The translations under genes and the position numbers were made by a program. A stretch of DNA of 64,000 nt from CBFDCQ01 sp965603355. GTDB lineage: Bacteria > Hydrogenedentota > CAZGCA01 > CBFDCQ01. The notes beneath the pieces are model-generated. The model made no database searches. It was not told where the DNA came from and saw only the letters and a program-made list of their open reading frames with translations. The stretch's first letter is position 1. Each line of letters begins with the position of its first letter. Below are positions 41,516 through 49,910 of the stretch, one piece after another. The DNA lies in the NCBI GenBank assembly GCA_965603355.1, contig CBFDCQ010000003.1, forward strand, positions 31,621 through 95,620, given 5' to 3'.

Positions 41516-43444
41516 TTGAACATAACATCGGAAAGAATGAAGTCGGGTTTTCTGCGCTCTATTCGTAAGTGGGCAATCAGGAGTGGGCTGTCTTCGCTGA
41601 TAGGCGAGAGCCGAATTGCCCACAAGCTGCGTCGAATGTACTACAGGAAGTTCCCGCTGCCGCGAGTGCGGCTGCCGGGCGACCCGATCGTGCTCAAGAC
41701 GCAGTACCCGGACGATAAGGAGCGATTCAGCGTGCTGCTCGTTCAGGTGCCGCTTCCCGGCAACGAACGGCACAAGAGGATCATACCGCTGGGAATCTCC
41801 TACCTTGCATCGTACCTGATCGATAAGATGCCCGACGTGAACGTCGGCATTCTCGATGCTCAGGTGCAGAGCTTGAACTATTGGGAGACGGTCACGAAGA
41901 TCGCCGAGCGCAAGTGGGACGTCGTCGGGATAGGCTACTGGGCGGTGCAGGCACAGTTTGCGCGCAACGTGAGTCTGGCGATCAAATCGCGGTGCCCGGA
42001 CACCGTCGTCGTGCATGGCGGAGTACAGCCGACAGCGGTTCCGGAGGAGGCGCTGGAGTCGGCCGACTATCTCGTGTTGCACGAGGGAGAGATCACGTTT
42101 CACGAGCTCATCAAGGCACTCAGAGAAGGAACGGATCCCTCTTCGATACGCGGTCTGGCATACAAGAGAGACGAACAGGTTGTAAGAACGGAGCCCAGGG
42201 AGTTCATTCAAGATCTGGACGTCCTGCCGTTTCCGGCGTGGCACCTCCTGCCGATCGAACAGTACAAGATGCCGCTGCACGTCGTCGGCGGCGATAGGAT
42301 GCCTATTGTCGGGTCGCGCGGCTGTCCGTACGAATGTTCGTTCTGTGCGTCGCCTCTCATGTGGAAACGCCGCGTGAGGTGGCGCTCACCCGAGAACGTT
42401 GTGGCCGAGATGAAGGCGATGATCGAGCAGTACGGTATCAACTACTTCCACTTCTGGGACGACAACCTTACGCTCAAGCCGGATTACATCAGAGGTGTGT
42501 GCGATCGCATCATCGAGGGGGAGCTTGATGTCAAATGGATCGGCCTCGACCGATCCGAACATCTCAACAAACATCCTGAGCTGCTCGAGCTCATGAAAAG
42601 GGCCGGATGTGTCGGTATAGAGATAGGGATCGAGAGCGCCAATCCCGACACGCTGCTCCATATTCGAAAGAATCAGGGAGTCAACGAGAACCACATCGCA
42701 CTGATGAACCAGAGAAAAGCGGGACTGTACCCGCTGTACACGTGCATGGCGTTCAATCCGGGCGAGTCGATCACGGGGTACTATCTGCAAAGAGAGTTTC
42801 TCGACGAGGCTCAGGAGGGCTACCACTGGTACGAGCATTTTCACCCGTTCCCGTTTCCGCTGTACATGGGCCAGTTCTCCACCCCGTACCCGGGCACGCG
42901 ACTTCACGAGGAAGCACCCGATCTCGGTGTGGTGCTCCTCGACGATCCGGAAGAGCGGTTTCATCACAAGATCAATTTCGTGCCTGACTCGCTTCTGGAG
43001 GACGTGCCGACACGCACAATCCATCAGCTCGAAGCGCACCACTACTACCTGTATCTGCTTGCAACGTGGAGCGCGCTTTATACCGAGTTCAACATGCGCA
43101 ACACCCGCGACGAACTTGCGCACAGACTCCATGATAGCTGGCGTTTTCTGAACGCGTACTTCGGCAGGTGCGAAGGCAGGTTTAGCGTCCGGCAGTTGGC
43201 CATACAGCTTGCCGAGTATCTGAATTTCAACTTCAACAAGAGCGTGCGGCTGGCGGCGTTCACTACGTATGTTTTTGGTCAGCTCGGCATAGTGCGGTCG
43301 GCTCTTTATCACACTGACCTGAAGATCGAGCCGAGATGCTTTGATATCCCCGGGGACCGTAAATGGCAGATCGTTGAGCTCCTGAACGATATGGGCGTCA
43401 CGCCCAAGAGCATGGTGGTGGACTTCAGCCTGTATCCGGGCTGA
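41516..43444 (+). CDS. B12-binding-domain radical SAM protein
   Basis: A 642-residue protein. A B12-binding-like domain occupies about 75-205 (LGISYLASYLIDKMPDVNVGILDAQ). The radical SAM core has the cluster cysteines in GCPYECSFC (CxxxCxxC) and IEIGIESANPD later in the barrel. The last ~200 residues are unassigned. The family includes methyltransferases and ring-forming enzymes; in glycan islands such proteins may modify lipids or sugars. The position between an exporter ATPase and a glycosyltransferase suggests such a role, but the substrate is unknown. The start is uncertain: TTG at 41516 (GGGGGA upstream) or ATG at 41537. Confidence 0.88.
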   Translation: MNITSERMKSGFLRSIRKWAIRSGLSSLIGESRIAHKLRRMYYRKFPLPRVRLPGDPIVLKTQYPDDKERFSVLLVQVPLPGNERHKRIIPLGISYLASYLIDKMPDVNVGILDAQVQSLNYWETVTKIAERKWDVVGIGYWAVQAQFARNVSLAIKSRCPDTVVVHGGVQPTAVPEEALESADYLVLHEGEITFHELIKALREGTDPSSIRGLAYKRDEQVVRTEPREFIQDLDVLPFPAWHLLPIEQYKMPLHVVGGDRMPIVGSRGCPYECSFCASPLMWKRRVRWRSPENVVAEMKAMIEQYGINYFHFWDDNLTLKPDYIRGVCDRIIEGELDVKWIGLDRSEHLNKHPELLELMKRAGCVGIEIGIESANPDTLLHIRKNQGVNENHIALMNQRKAGLYPLYTCMAFNPGESITGYYLQREFLDEAQEGYHWYEHFHPFPFPLYMGQFSTPYPGTRLHEEAPDLGVVLLDDPEERFHHKINFVPDSLLEDVPTRTIHQLEAHHYYLYLLATWSALYTEFNMRNTRDELAHRLHDSWRFLNAYFGRCEGRFSVRQLAIQLAEYLNFNFNKSVRLAAFTTYVFGQLGIVRSALYHTDLKIEPRCFDIPGDRKWQIVELLNDMGVTPKSMVVDFSLYPG

Positions 43445-43514
43445 TGTGCACGCCCGACCCGCCGTCGAAGGTTTTCGCCGAAGTCCTTGCCGTTACCCCT
43501 GAGGTCGGAATGCG

Positions 43515-44780
43515 ATGACGAAGATAGCGATAGTTGACCTGATGTTCTCCTGGCCGCCTCACGGCGGCGGTTGTCTGGACCTGAAGGAGACAGCCACGGG
43601 GCTGACACGGCTGGGGTACGACGTGCGGCTCTTTTCGGCAAACTGCTCGTGGGCGTGGCAGCGCGGTACGGTCGACGAAGAACTGCTCGAGTTCCCGGTG
43701 GAGAAAGTGGAGCTTACCTACCGAACCTTCAACAGGTTTTCGGTTCCAAAACGTTTCCGCAAAGCGGTCGACAGTTACTCGCCTGATATCGTGTTTTTCG
43801 GCGACAGCTACTTTCTCAAACCTTTTCTCATTCGCGCCTTCGCGGACTACCCCGTCATCGCGCGGTTCTACACGTACGAGATGTTCTGCCCGCGGTACTA
43901 CATGCTGTTTCGTGACGGGAGAATATGTGACACGCATTATCTCAAGACTCCTGTGTACTGTATGCGGTGCGCGATGGAGGCTATGCGCGATCCAATACTG
44001 CGATGGCGCCACGACGTGTGGAGTCACGAGTTTGTCGCGGCCCTGGCCTTCCTTCCGGGATACTACAAGCTCGTTCGGTCCGCCATAGACGCGTGCGATT
44101 CTCTGATCGTGTACAACAGGATGACGCGCGACCTGTTCACGCCTTATCACGACAGCGTACATGTCGTTCCGGGCGGCGTCGACGTCGAGCGGTTCCGCTA
44201 CTCAGAACCGCCTCGGAAAGGCGGTCAGGACACGAAGTACATATTCATGAGCGGGAGGGTCGCGGACGAGAGAAAGGGGCTTCACGTCTTGCGCCAAGCG
44301 GCGAACATACTTCGCCAAGAGCGCCACGATTTCAAGGTTTGGGTGACTCACGACGACGTCACGATGAACGACGAGACAGTCGAGGCGATCGGGTGGCACG
44401 CGCACGACGAGCTTGCAGATCTTAACTCCCGTGCCGACATATGTGTGGCGCCGTCGCTCTGGGCGGAACCGTTCGGGATGGTTGCCGTTGAGGCGATGGC
44501 TTGCGGCAGACCTATTGTGGCATCCAGGGTCGGTGGCTTAGCGGATAGTGTTGTGGACGGTGAAACGGGATTCCTCGTTCCGCCGGACGATCCTGTAGCC
44601 CTGGCGGACAAGTTACGCGTGCTGCTCAACGACTACGAGCTGAGGCTCCAGATGGGAAAACGTGGCAGAGCGCGTGTGGAGCAGAATTTTCACTGGCCGA
44701 AGATCGTCGGGAAACATATTCCGCCAGTACTGGACGAGGTTCTCGCGAAGCGCAGACAGGTTAGGGGTGGTTCCTCATGA
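43515..44780 (+). CDS. Family 4 glycosyltransferase
   Basis: A 421-residue GT-B-fold enzyme. The amino-terminal domain has the glycine-rich acceptor loop PHGGGCLDL. The carboxy-terminal domain has the donor-site motifs VPGGVDVERF, GRVADERKGLHVL and the EX7E-like EPFGMVAVEAMACGRPIVAS. It transfers a sugar from a nucleotide donor to a growing glycan. Four cysteines lie in the middle of the first domain, at FCPRYYM and YCMRCAM. It overlaps the following gene by 4 bp. Confidence 0.92.
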   Translation: MTKIAIVDLMFSWPPHGGGCLDLKETATGLTRLGYDVRLFSANCSWAWQRGTVDEELLEFPVEKVELTYRTFNRFSVPKRFRKAVDSYSPDIVFFGDSYFLKPFLIRAFADYPVIARFYTYEMFCPRYYMLFRDGRICDTHYLKTPVYCMRCAMEAMRDPILRWRHDVWSHEFVAALAFLPGYYKLVRSAIDACDSLIVYNRMTRDLFTPYHDSVHVVPGGVDVERFRYSEPPRKGGQDTKYIFMSGRVADERKGLHVLRQAANILRQERHDFKVWVTHDDVTMNDETVEAIGWHAHDELADLNSRADICVAPSLWAEPFGMVAVEAMACGRPIVASRVGGLADSVVDGETGFLVPPDDPVALADKLRVLLNDYELRLQMGKRGRARVEQNFHWPKIVGKHIPPVLDEVLAKRRQVRGGSS

Positions 44781-45289
44781 GACAGCCGCCGAGAAGAATG
44801 CAGGACATAGACGCGGAGCGCGTGACGCTGTTCTGCTCGATAGGGACACATTTCGAGGCTGCTGTGCACGAGCTCAAACAGCAGTTTCCCCGGGCAAAGC
44901 TCACCGCTGTGGCGCCGCCGTCCATTGCGGAACCGTTGGCCGAACCGGGGCTTCTCGATAATGTGATTGAAATGACGAAAAACAAGCTTCGCGTTGTGAA
45001 GGACTTCCCGGAGTGTGTGCGGCTTCTCAGAGCGATTCGCGAAAAAAAAAGCGACCTTATCGTAACGATGTACGACAGCAGGGCGCTGAATCTGCTCCAA
45101 TCGTTGAGCGGGGCCCGCAACCATGCGGTATTCGACACTCGGCACGTTTTATGCCCAGTCAGAGTTGGCAGATTATACCTCTTGACGCTGGTGTTCGGGG
45201 GCGCCGGCAGACTCCTCCTGGGAGGTATAATGTACGCCCTAATCCAGGGTACGCTTACGGCGTGGACGGTTTTTCAAAAGCGGCGATGA
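44777..45289 (+). CDS. Unknown protein of the glycan island, GT-B-like start
   Basis: A 170-residue protein whose ATG overlaps the glycosyltransferase stop as ATGA, so it is likely translated. Residues ~15-125 alternate beta and alpha (FCSIGTHFEAAVHEL, then AKLTAVAPPS and DLIVTMYDSR) in a way that recalls half of a GT-B glycosyltransferase. The carboxy terminus is a hydrophobic stretch (about 135-165) that could anchor it in the membrane. It may be a subunit of the neighbouring enzyme; the family is not recognised. Its 3' end overlaps the convergent lipoprotein gene by 51 bp. Confidence 0.65.
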   Translation: MRQPPRRMQDIDAERVTLFCSIGTHFEAAVHELKQQFPRAKLTAVAPPSIAEPLAEPGLLDNVIEMTKNKLRVVKDFPECVRLLRAIREKKSDLIVTMYDSRALNLLQSLSGARNHAVFDTRHVLCPVRVGRLYLLTLVFGGAGRLLLGGIMYALIQGTLTAWTVFQKRR

Positions 45290-46063
45290 CCGCAACCCCT
45301 CGATCAAAACGCTCGGTGGCGAGCCCCCCTCGCCTCCAATTTGCGTCAGAGGAACAGGCAGGTCGTCTAGCCCCGGAGGGGCCTGCTGCTCGGGCGGCGT
45401 GGCCGGTGGCGGCGCTTCAACTGGCGCTGCGGCGACGGACTCGGGTGCCGGAGACAGCGCTACCCCTGTCAGAAGCCTTATGCCTGGTTCGCGGTTCCAG
45501 TCCAGATCGGGATTGAATCTGTAAAGGAACCGTAGAGAACCCTTCTGTTCGGTCCTCTGGAAGTCAGTGTCCCTTCTCACCAGGTTCCCGGACGCTGGAT
45601 CTCCCGACGACCGCCTCCGCGTTTCCCACACGTCGTAATTGTATTTGACAATCACCTCATAAGGGTCTTTGAGCAACGACCCAGTATCTCTCACGTCTAC
45701 TATCTCGTAAGATCTAAAGTCACGCCTAGACTTAAAGAAAAAGCCCAACTTCATAGGGTTGGGGTCCGGGAGACCCTTGAAACGTATCGGTTTCCCGTAT
45801 ACTCGCTCAGCCGCGTTGAGCTGCTTCATCCGAGCAACAGCCAACGCGTCAACGCCGCCTTTCACCTTCCCGATGATTTCAGTCTTGTGGCGGACCATTG
45901 ACCGTTTCATGGCCGTTTCCACCGCGTCGGGCAGCCCTTCAAGGCTGACCCGAATACATCCGTGCAACACCACACCCGCCAACAGTACCAGAACTACGCG
46001 TGGGAACAACACCGTAGTCATCGCCTTGTAACGTACCAGATTCAGCCTTAGTTTTGCCCACAT
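45239..46063 (-). CDS. Predicted lipoprotein of unknown function
   Basis: A 274-residue lipoprotein. After an n-region the hydrophobic stretch ends in the lipobox VVLHGC, with the acylated Cys near residue 36. Residues to ~215 have mixed alpha/beta composition. The last ~60 are rich in Pro, Ala and Glu (EAPPPATPPEQQAPP) and probably disordered. I use the ATG at 46063 because GGAGGG precedes it; an ATG at 46021 is also possible. It has a perfect-consensus promoter and no related neighbour. The family is unknown. Confidence 0.75.
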   Translation of the reverse strand: MWAKLRLNLVRYKAMTTVLFPRVVLVLLAGVVLHGCIRVSLEGLPDAVETAMKRSMVRHKTEIIGKVKGGVDALAVARMKQLNAAERVYGKPIRFKGLPDPNPMKLGFFFKSRRDFRSYEIVDVRDTGSLLKDPYEVIVKYNYDVWETRRRSSGDPASGNLVRRDTDFQRTEQKGSLRFLYRFNPDLDWNREPGIRLLTGVALSPAPESVAAAPVEAPPPATPPEQQAPPGLDDLPVPLTQIGGEGGSPPSVLIEGLRSSPLLKNRPRRKRTLD

Positions 46064-46127
46064 TTCTATCAGTCCCTCCAACAACTCTCCTCCAATTCGC
46101 TACATCTCAACAGAACTCACACGGATA

Positions 46128-46156
46128 ATTATAATTCCGGTTTGCAGCCCTGTCAA
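46128..46156 (-). promoter_or_regulatory. Perfect-consensus sigma-70 promoter of the lipoprotein gene
   Basis: TTGACA (46151-46156), 17-bp spacer, TATAAT (46128-46133) on the minus strand: a full match to consensus at the best spacing. It predicts a strongly expressed lipoprotein. Confidence 0.85.
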
Positions 46157-46216
46157 CTGATTCGTCGACTCACCTCTTAGAACGCATATTCGCGGCAAAC
46201 GGGTTACACCGTGCGG

Positions 46217-46245
46217 TTGACACCGCGCGCCGCTTCTGATATCGT
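46217..46245 (+). promoter_or_regulatory. Putative promoter of lepB
   Basis: TTGACA (46217-46222), 17-bp spacer, TATCGT (46240-46245). The -35 is perfect; the -10 has four of six matches. Confidence 0.5.
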
Positions 46246-46384
46246 TTGATCCGGGCAATTTGCAGGACTTTGAATATGAAAGGTGCGGATCACGCCGTAA
46301 TCACTCCTTGAGGTCTGTCGTGAAGAAACGTAAACTCGCTGTCCAGCCCGCACATCCGACTTTCTGAGGGAACCGAGGTGGGAG

Positions 46385-46954
46385 ATGGTGCAAAAGAAAA
46401 CGCCAACGTCGCCCGAAACGCGCCCGACGAAACGTACGGTCGGGTACGTCGTTTTGCTCGTAGTGTGCTATTTTCTCCTCTACCTGTTTGCGTGGCGGGG
46501 CATGCGGTTCTTCCTCATTCCATCGACCTCGATGGAGCGGACATTGATGCAATATGATTACATCGTCACACTGAACTACGGTCATCCGGCGCGCGCGCCG
46601 AGGAGGCTTGATATTATCGTATTCATGGATCCCGAGGATCCCGAACAGTACGATGTCAAACGCGTCATAGGGTTGCCGGGTGACGAGGTCGCAATACTAC
46701 CCGGGGCGGTTTTCGTCAACCGCGAGGTTCTGTACGAACCTTACGTCAAAGAGCCTCCCGTGTACAAGTACGACCCGGAGGTTGTCCCGGAGGACCATTA
46801 TTTCGTGCTGGGAGACAACAGGAATTTCTCGAGCGACAGCAGTCTATGGCGCCGTTCCGTGCCAAGGTCCGACATAGTGGGTCGCGCGGTGTTCATTTAC
46901 GGTCCGATAAGCAGGATGGGACGCATACGCAGGCCTCCGGAGCAGGTTGAATGA
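46385..46954 (+). CDS. lepB: Signal peptidase I
   Basis: A 189-residue membrane protease that removes signal peptides. One amino-terminal membrane helix (about 19-40) anchors it. The catalytic serine is in IPSTSMERTL and the catalytic lysine in KRVIGLPGDEV, followed by the GDNRNFSSDSSLW box. It overlaps the rhomboid gene by 4 bp. Confidence 0.95.
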   Translation: MVQKKTPTSPETRPTKRTVGYVVLLVVCYFLLYLFAWRGMRFFLIPSTSMERTLMQYDYIVTLNYGHPARAPRRLDIIVFMDPEDPEQYDVKRVIGLPGDEVAILPGAVFVNREVLYEPYVKEPPVYKYDPEVVPEDHYFVLGDNRNFSSDSSLWRRSVPRSDIVGRAVFIYGPISRMGRIRRPPEQVE

Positions 46955-47817
46955 CAAGACCTCATTACTATCAGGAAGATCACCGTTCGGGCTGGCAGTT
47001 CCGGGTCGGGATAACCCCTGGAGTGCGGCTGCTCCTGCTTGCGAACGCGATCGCCTTTGTGGCCGTGCTGTTGCTGCAGAGCATCCTGATGGTGGCCGCC
47101 AAAGGGTCCGGAATCTCGCTTGATTTCATACTGGGATTGAGTCGGCCGGGCGTTTTCCAGAAGTTCATGATTTGGCAGCCGCTCACATACCTGTTCGTTC
47201 ACGGCGGCCTACTGCATCTCGTCTGGAACATGTTCGTTCTATGGATGTTCGGCGGCGATGTGGAGCGGACGTGGGGAACGCGGCGGTTCCTCTTCTTCTA
47301 CTTTCTTACCGGGGTAGGTGCAGGTCTGTTCATCCTGCTGCTCAGCGGACCTCAAACGGTTACCATCGGCGCGTCCGGTGCAGTCCTTGGCGTGCTCGTG
47401 GCGTTCGCGATGCTTTTCCCGAACAGGCCCATCACGTTGCTGCTGTTCTTCGTGTTTCCTGTAACTCTCAAAGCGAAACATCTCGCAATCGGCATTGCCG
47501 CGATCACGTTTCTTTCGCTGATTAGCCGCTCAGAGGGCGGTAATATATCGCATCTGGGGCATTTCGGCGGTATGGTCCTAGGATATCTGTACGTGAGGTA
47601 CAGCGATACGACGCGGTCGCGATTCGACAATTTCGCGGGGAATATGGGCAGCGCTTCACGCGTCAGGACGCCGCGTGGCCAGAAACGGCAACCAGCGGAC
47701 CGTTATTCACCCGAAAAAGTGGACGCCATACTGGACAAGATCGCCGCGCAAGGCATCGACTCGCTTACCGAGGAGGAAAGAGAGGTGCTCAAAAATGCCT
47801 CTTCCAGGATGCGATGA
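46951..47817 (+). CDS. Rhomboid-family intramembrane serine protease
   Basis: A 288-residue protein with six membrane helices. The catalytic serine lies in IGASGAVLG and the partner histidine in HLGHFGGMVLGY; the HGG-W-N motif (FVHGGLLHLVWNM) is intact. Residues ~225-288 are a soluble tail that ends in a short helical segment. It cuts membrane-embedded substrates, which are not known here. It is coupled to lepB by ATGA. Confidence 0.93.
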   Translation: MTRPHYYQEDHRSGWQFRVGITPGVRLLLLANAIAFVAVLLLQSILMVAAKGSGISLDFILGLSRPGVFQKFMIWQPLTYLFVHGGLLHLVWNMFVLWMFGGDVERTWGTRRFLFFYFLTGVGAGLFILLLSGPQTVTIGASGAVLGVLVAFAMLFPNRPITLLLFFVFPVTLKAKHLAIGIAAITFLSLISRSEGGNISHLGHFGGMVLGYLYVRYSDTTRSRFDNFAGNMGSASRVRTPRGQKRQPADRYSPEKVDAILDKIAAQGIDSLTEEEREVLKNASSRMR

Positions 47818-47832
47818 GAAGGAGACAGGATA

Positions 47833-48420
47833 GTGAGCGAGGAGAGGTACTTCGTTCATCCATCGTCGCACGTCGACAGTGGCGCTTCGATCGGCGACGA
47901 CACGCACGTGTGGCACTTCTGTCACGTGATGTCGGGCGCCAGGATCGGCCGCAACTGCGAGATCGGACAGAACGTATTCGTGGACCGGAACGTTGTCATA
48001 GGGGATAACGTCAAGATCCAGAATAACGTTTCTCTGTACGAAGGGGTGACGCTGGAGGACAGCGTTTTCGTCGCGACATCGACCGTGTTCACAAACGAGT
48101 TGTCACCGCGCGCCGCGTTTCCTCGTCACAGAGAGGGCGGTTTCCAAAAGACGCTGGTGAAACGTGGCGCCACAATCGGCGCTAACGCGACAGTATTGTG
48201 CGGGACAACCGTCGGCGTGTACGCGTTCATAGGCGCCGGCGCCGTCCTTACACGCGACGCACCCGATCATGGTCTGATGATGGGTGTGCCGGCGCGCGTC
48301 TCAGGGTGGGCGTGCGCGTGCGGCAGAAAGATTGTGTTCAACGAGCTGAATAAGGCGCGATGCGGCGCTTGCCGCAGAGACTACGCCCGCGTCGCGGGCG
48401 AGGTCCGGGAGAAGAAGTAG
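47833..48420 (+). CDS. Left-handed beta-helix sugar acyltransferase
   Basis: A 195-residue acyltransferase of the WbpD/WlbB group, which N-acetylates UDP- or dTDP-amino sugars for surface polysaccharides. Hexapeptide repeats run from about residue 10 to 160 (IGDDTHVWHFCHVM, IGRNCEIGQNVFVDRNV). The carboxy terminus adds a C4 zinc-ribbon-like part (CACGRK and CGACRRDYA). The start is GTG with a GGAG site. Its last codons and 3' flank are repeated at 49911-50001. It may serve the glycan island upstream. Confidence 0.9.
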   Translation: MSEERYFVHPSSHVDSGASIGDDTHVWHFCHVMSGARIGRNCEIGQNVFVDRNVVIGDNVKIQNNVSLYEGVTLEDSVFVATSTVFTNELSPRAAFPRHREGGFQKTLVKRGATIGANATVLCGTTVGVYAFIGAGAVLTRDAPDHGLMMGVPARVSGWACACGRKIVFNELNKARCGACRRDYARVAGEVREKK

Positions 48421-48478
48421 CCTTTCACCAGCCCGCTGCCTGACCTGGAGGGGCACGGGTAGACAGAAATGTCTGCCC
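48388..48478. repeat. Direct repeat, left copy (3' end of the acyltransferase gene)
   Basis: About 90 bp covering the acyltransferase stop codon and following DNA. It matches 49911-50001 with roughly ten differences, at a distance of 1,523 bp. The two copies flank the unknown gene and the RAYT. Confidence 0.8.
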
Positions 48479-48498
48479 CACCATGAGACCGACCATTG

Positions 48499-49305
48499 CT
48501 ACGGCTGCCCTTTCTGTGCAATTGTCCAGCAACCAGAGGATCGGTCGAATTCCAGAACGCGGTCACGCATGTACTGAAAAAGGAAAGCCTTATCGTACAA
48601 CGATTCGTTCAATGGAGTAGTGACGTCTTCCCAACCGTTCAATTCCTCAGGGGATATTGTTCTTGAGGCTTGTGAGAGCAGTTCTCCGCTCACGATTAGC
48701 AGCCACAGCTCGTCCACATGCTCTGTCTTATAGTTTTTCGTCTTACGCACCTTCTCCTGGACGCGGGCTGGAAGGTCGCGCTCGGATGGACCAGCGAAGG
48801 CTACTCCAAGATTGTGGTTCCAAGTGGCGTCAAAACCCTTGTTCACAAGCTTGAGGGTCGTAAGATAGCGTGCTGATACAGGGTAGGCTGCTGAGTGCTC
48901 CGCGAGAGAGAGCACCCTCTTGTCTCCTCGTTCAGGACGCTGTGCCACGGAGAGGTTGACCAAGTCGTGGACGAATATCGCTCGCTCTTGAGGTCGGGGA
49001 AGTCGGAAATCCCTGAATTTCAGGTAGCCGTGCACGCCGCAAAGCCCTCTGTGCCCCCGCACCGCCTTCATCAGTTTCTCTAGGAGCCTGTTCAAGTCCT
49101 CTTCCATCGCGCGACGGGGGCGGCCGTTAGCGTCTGTGGCGTCCGAGTGGAACATGGTCGCTTCCAAGCCGATGCGACGCCCCTCCAGTGTCACGATAAA
49201 ATCCGGACACTCGTCCTGCTCGATGGCCTCCGCACTCCACATCATTGCGTTCAAGAACTTATCTAGATAGAACCTCTCCTCTCTCTTTTGTCTCTCCCTT
49301 CCCAT
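48499..49305 (-). CDS. Unknown protein, possible PD-(D/E)xK-type nuclease
   Basis: A 268-residue soluble protein. Residues ~30-55 read PDFIVTLEGRRIGLEATMF, which has the spacing of the PD-(D/E)xK nuclease core (acidic strand, turn, then E-x-T in place of E-x-K). An acidic pair and a helix-rich middle follow, with no other known domain. It lies between direct repeats beside a RAYT transposase, so it could be cargo of that unit. The nuclease idea rests on the short motif only. It has no clear ribosome site beyond GGAAGGG-like bases. Confidence 0.55.
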   Translation of the reverse strand: MGRERQKREERFYLDKFLNAMMWSAEAIEQDECPDFIVTLEGRRIGLEATMFHSDATDANGRPRRAMEEDLNRLLEKLMKAVRGHRGLCGVHGYLKFRDFRLPRPQERAIFVHDLVNLSVAQRPERGDKRVLSLAEHSAAYPVSARYLTTLKLVNKGFDATWNHNLGVAFAGPSERDLPARVQEKVRKTKNYKTEHVDELWLLIVSGELLSQASRTISPEELNGWEDVTTPLNESLYDKAFLFQYMRDRVLEFDRSSGCWTIAQKGQP

Positions 49306-49320
49306 AGCTATGGCCCCCCG

Positions 49321-49875
49321 CTACTCTCCCCGGTTGGTGGGGCAGACATTCCTGTCTGCCACCTCTTTCATATACCAACCGTCGTACTGTAATGGGTCGT
49401 CAATCAACCCATACTTAAGTGGATTGTGCAACATGTATTGGAGTTTCTCCACGAACTCATCATTGTCGCGCATGATCCTGTCGTAGTACTCATCCTGCCA
49501 GACATGACCTTTAGTCCCTCTCTTCTCATTGAGCTTCCTGGCTGTGACACCCTTAATACCTTTCATAACCTGCGTCAGCGATCTTGCAGGACCCGGGTAC
49601 AGCAACATGTGAACATGGTCCGGCATGACCTGAACCGCGCGCAGCTCGTAGAACCGAGGGTCCCCGGAGCGAATGTGCTGCAGTACTAGTCGTCGCTCCT
49701 CCGCTGAGAGCTTGCCTGACTGCAGCCTGAAAGTCACAAAATAGGTCGCTCCAGGAAAGCGCCAGTGTGGGAGCCTGCGGCGCGTGATTCTTAGTCGGGG
49801 ATCAGGCAAGGTTCTCTCGCTCCTCGTAGTCCTGACCTTGCGGTCAGGGACAGACAGGAATGTCTGCCCCACCAT
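49321..49875 (-). CDS. REP-associated tyrosine transposase (RAYT)
   Basis: A 184-residue Y1/HUH single-strand DNA transposase. The HUH motif is PDHVHML, near residue 94, and the catalytic tyrosine region is in DEYYDRIMRDNDEF. RAYTs process palindromic REP sequences. Both ends of this frame are made of such palindromes: the first codons (VGQTFLSVP) read through 49849-49874 and the last codons (ADRNVCPTN) through 49336-49363. The real start may therefore be further in. Related palindromes lie around 48458, 49990 and 50050. Confidence 0.9.
   Translation of the reverse strand: MVGQTFLSVPDRKVRTTRSERTLPDPRLRITRRRLPHWRFPGATYFVTFRLQSGKLSAEERRLVLQHIRSGDPRFYELRAVQVMPDHVHMLLYPGPARSLTQVMKGIKGVTARKLNEKRGTKGHVWQDEYYDRIMRDNDEFVEKLQYMLHNPLKYGLIDDPLQYDGWYMKEVADRNVCPTNRGE
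49336..49363. repeat. REP palindrome at the 3' end of the RAYT gene
   Basis: GGTGGGGCAGACATTCCTGTCTGCC and a closing ACC: a GGCAGACA/TGTCTGCC inverted repeat of 8 bp around TTCC. It is read as the last codons of the transposase. Confidence 0.75.
49849..49874. repeat. REP palindrome at the 5' end of the RAYT gene
   Basis: GACAGACAGGAATGTCTGCCCCACC, an imperfect inverted copy of the previous palindrome. It contains or abuts the transposase start codon. Confidence 0.75.
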
Positions 49876-49910
49876 CAGATATTATCATCTTAGTGCGTGA
49901 TGATCCAACT

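Larger units (their letters stand above)
46064..46384. other. Divergent promoter region
   Basis: No gene. It carries a leftward consensus promoter (46128-46156) for the lipoprotein and a rightward weaker promoter (46217-46245) for lepB. Confidence 0.7.
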
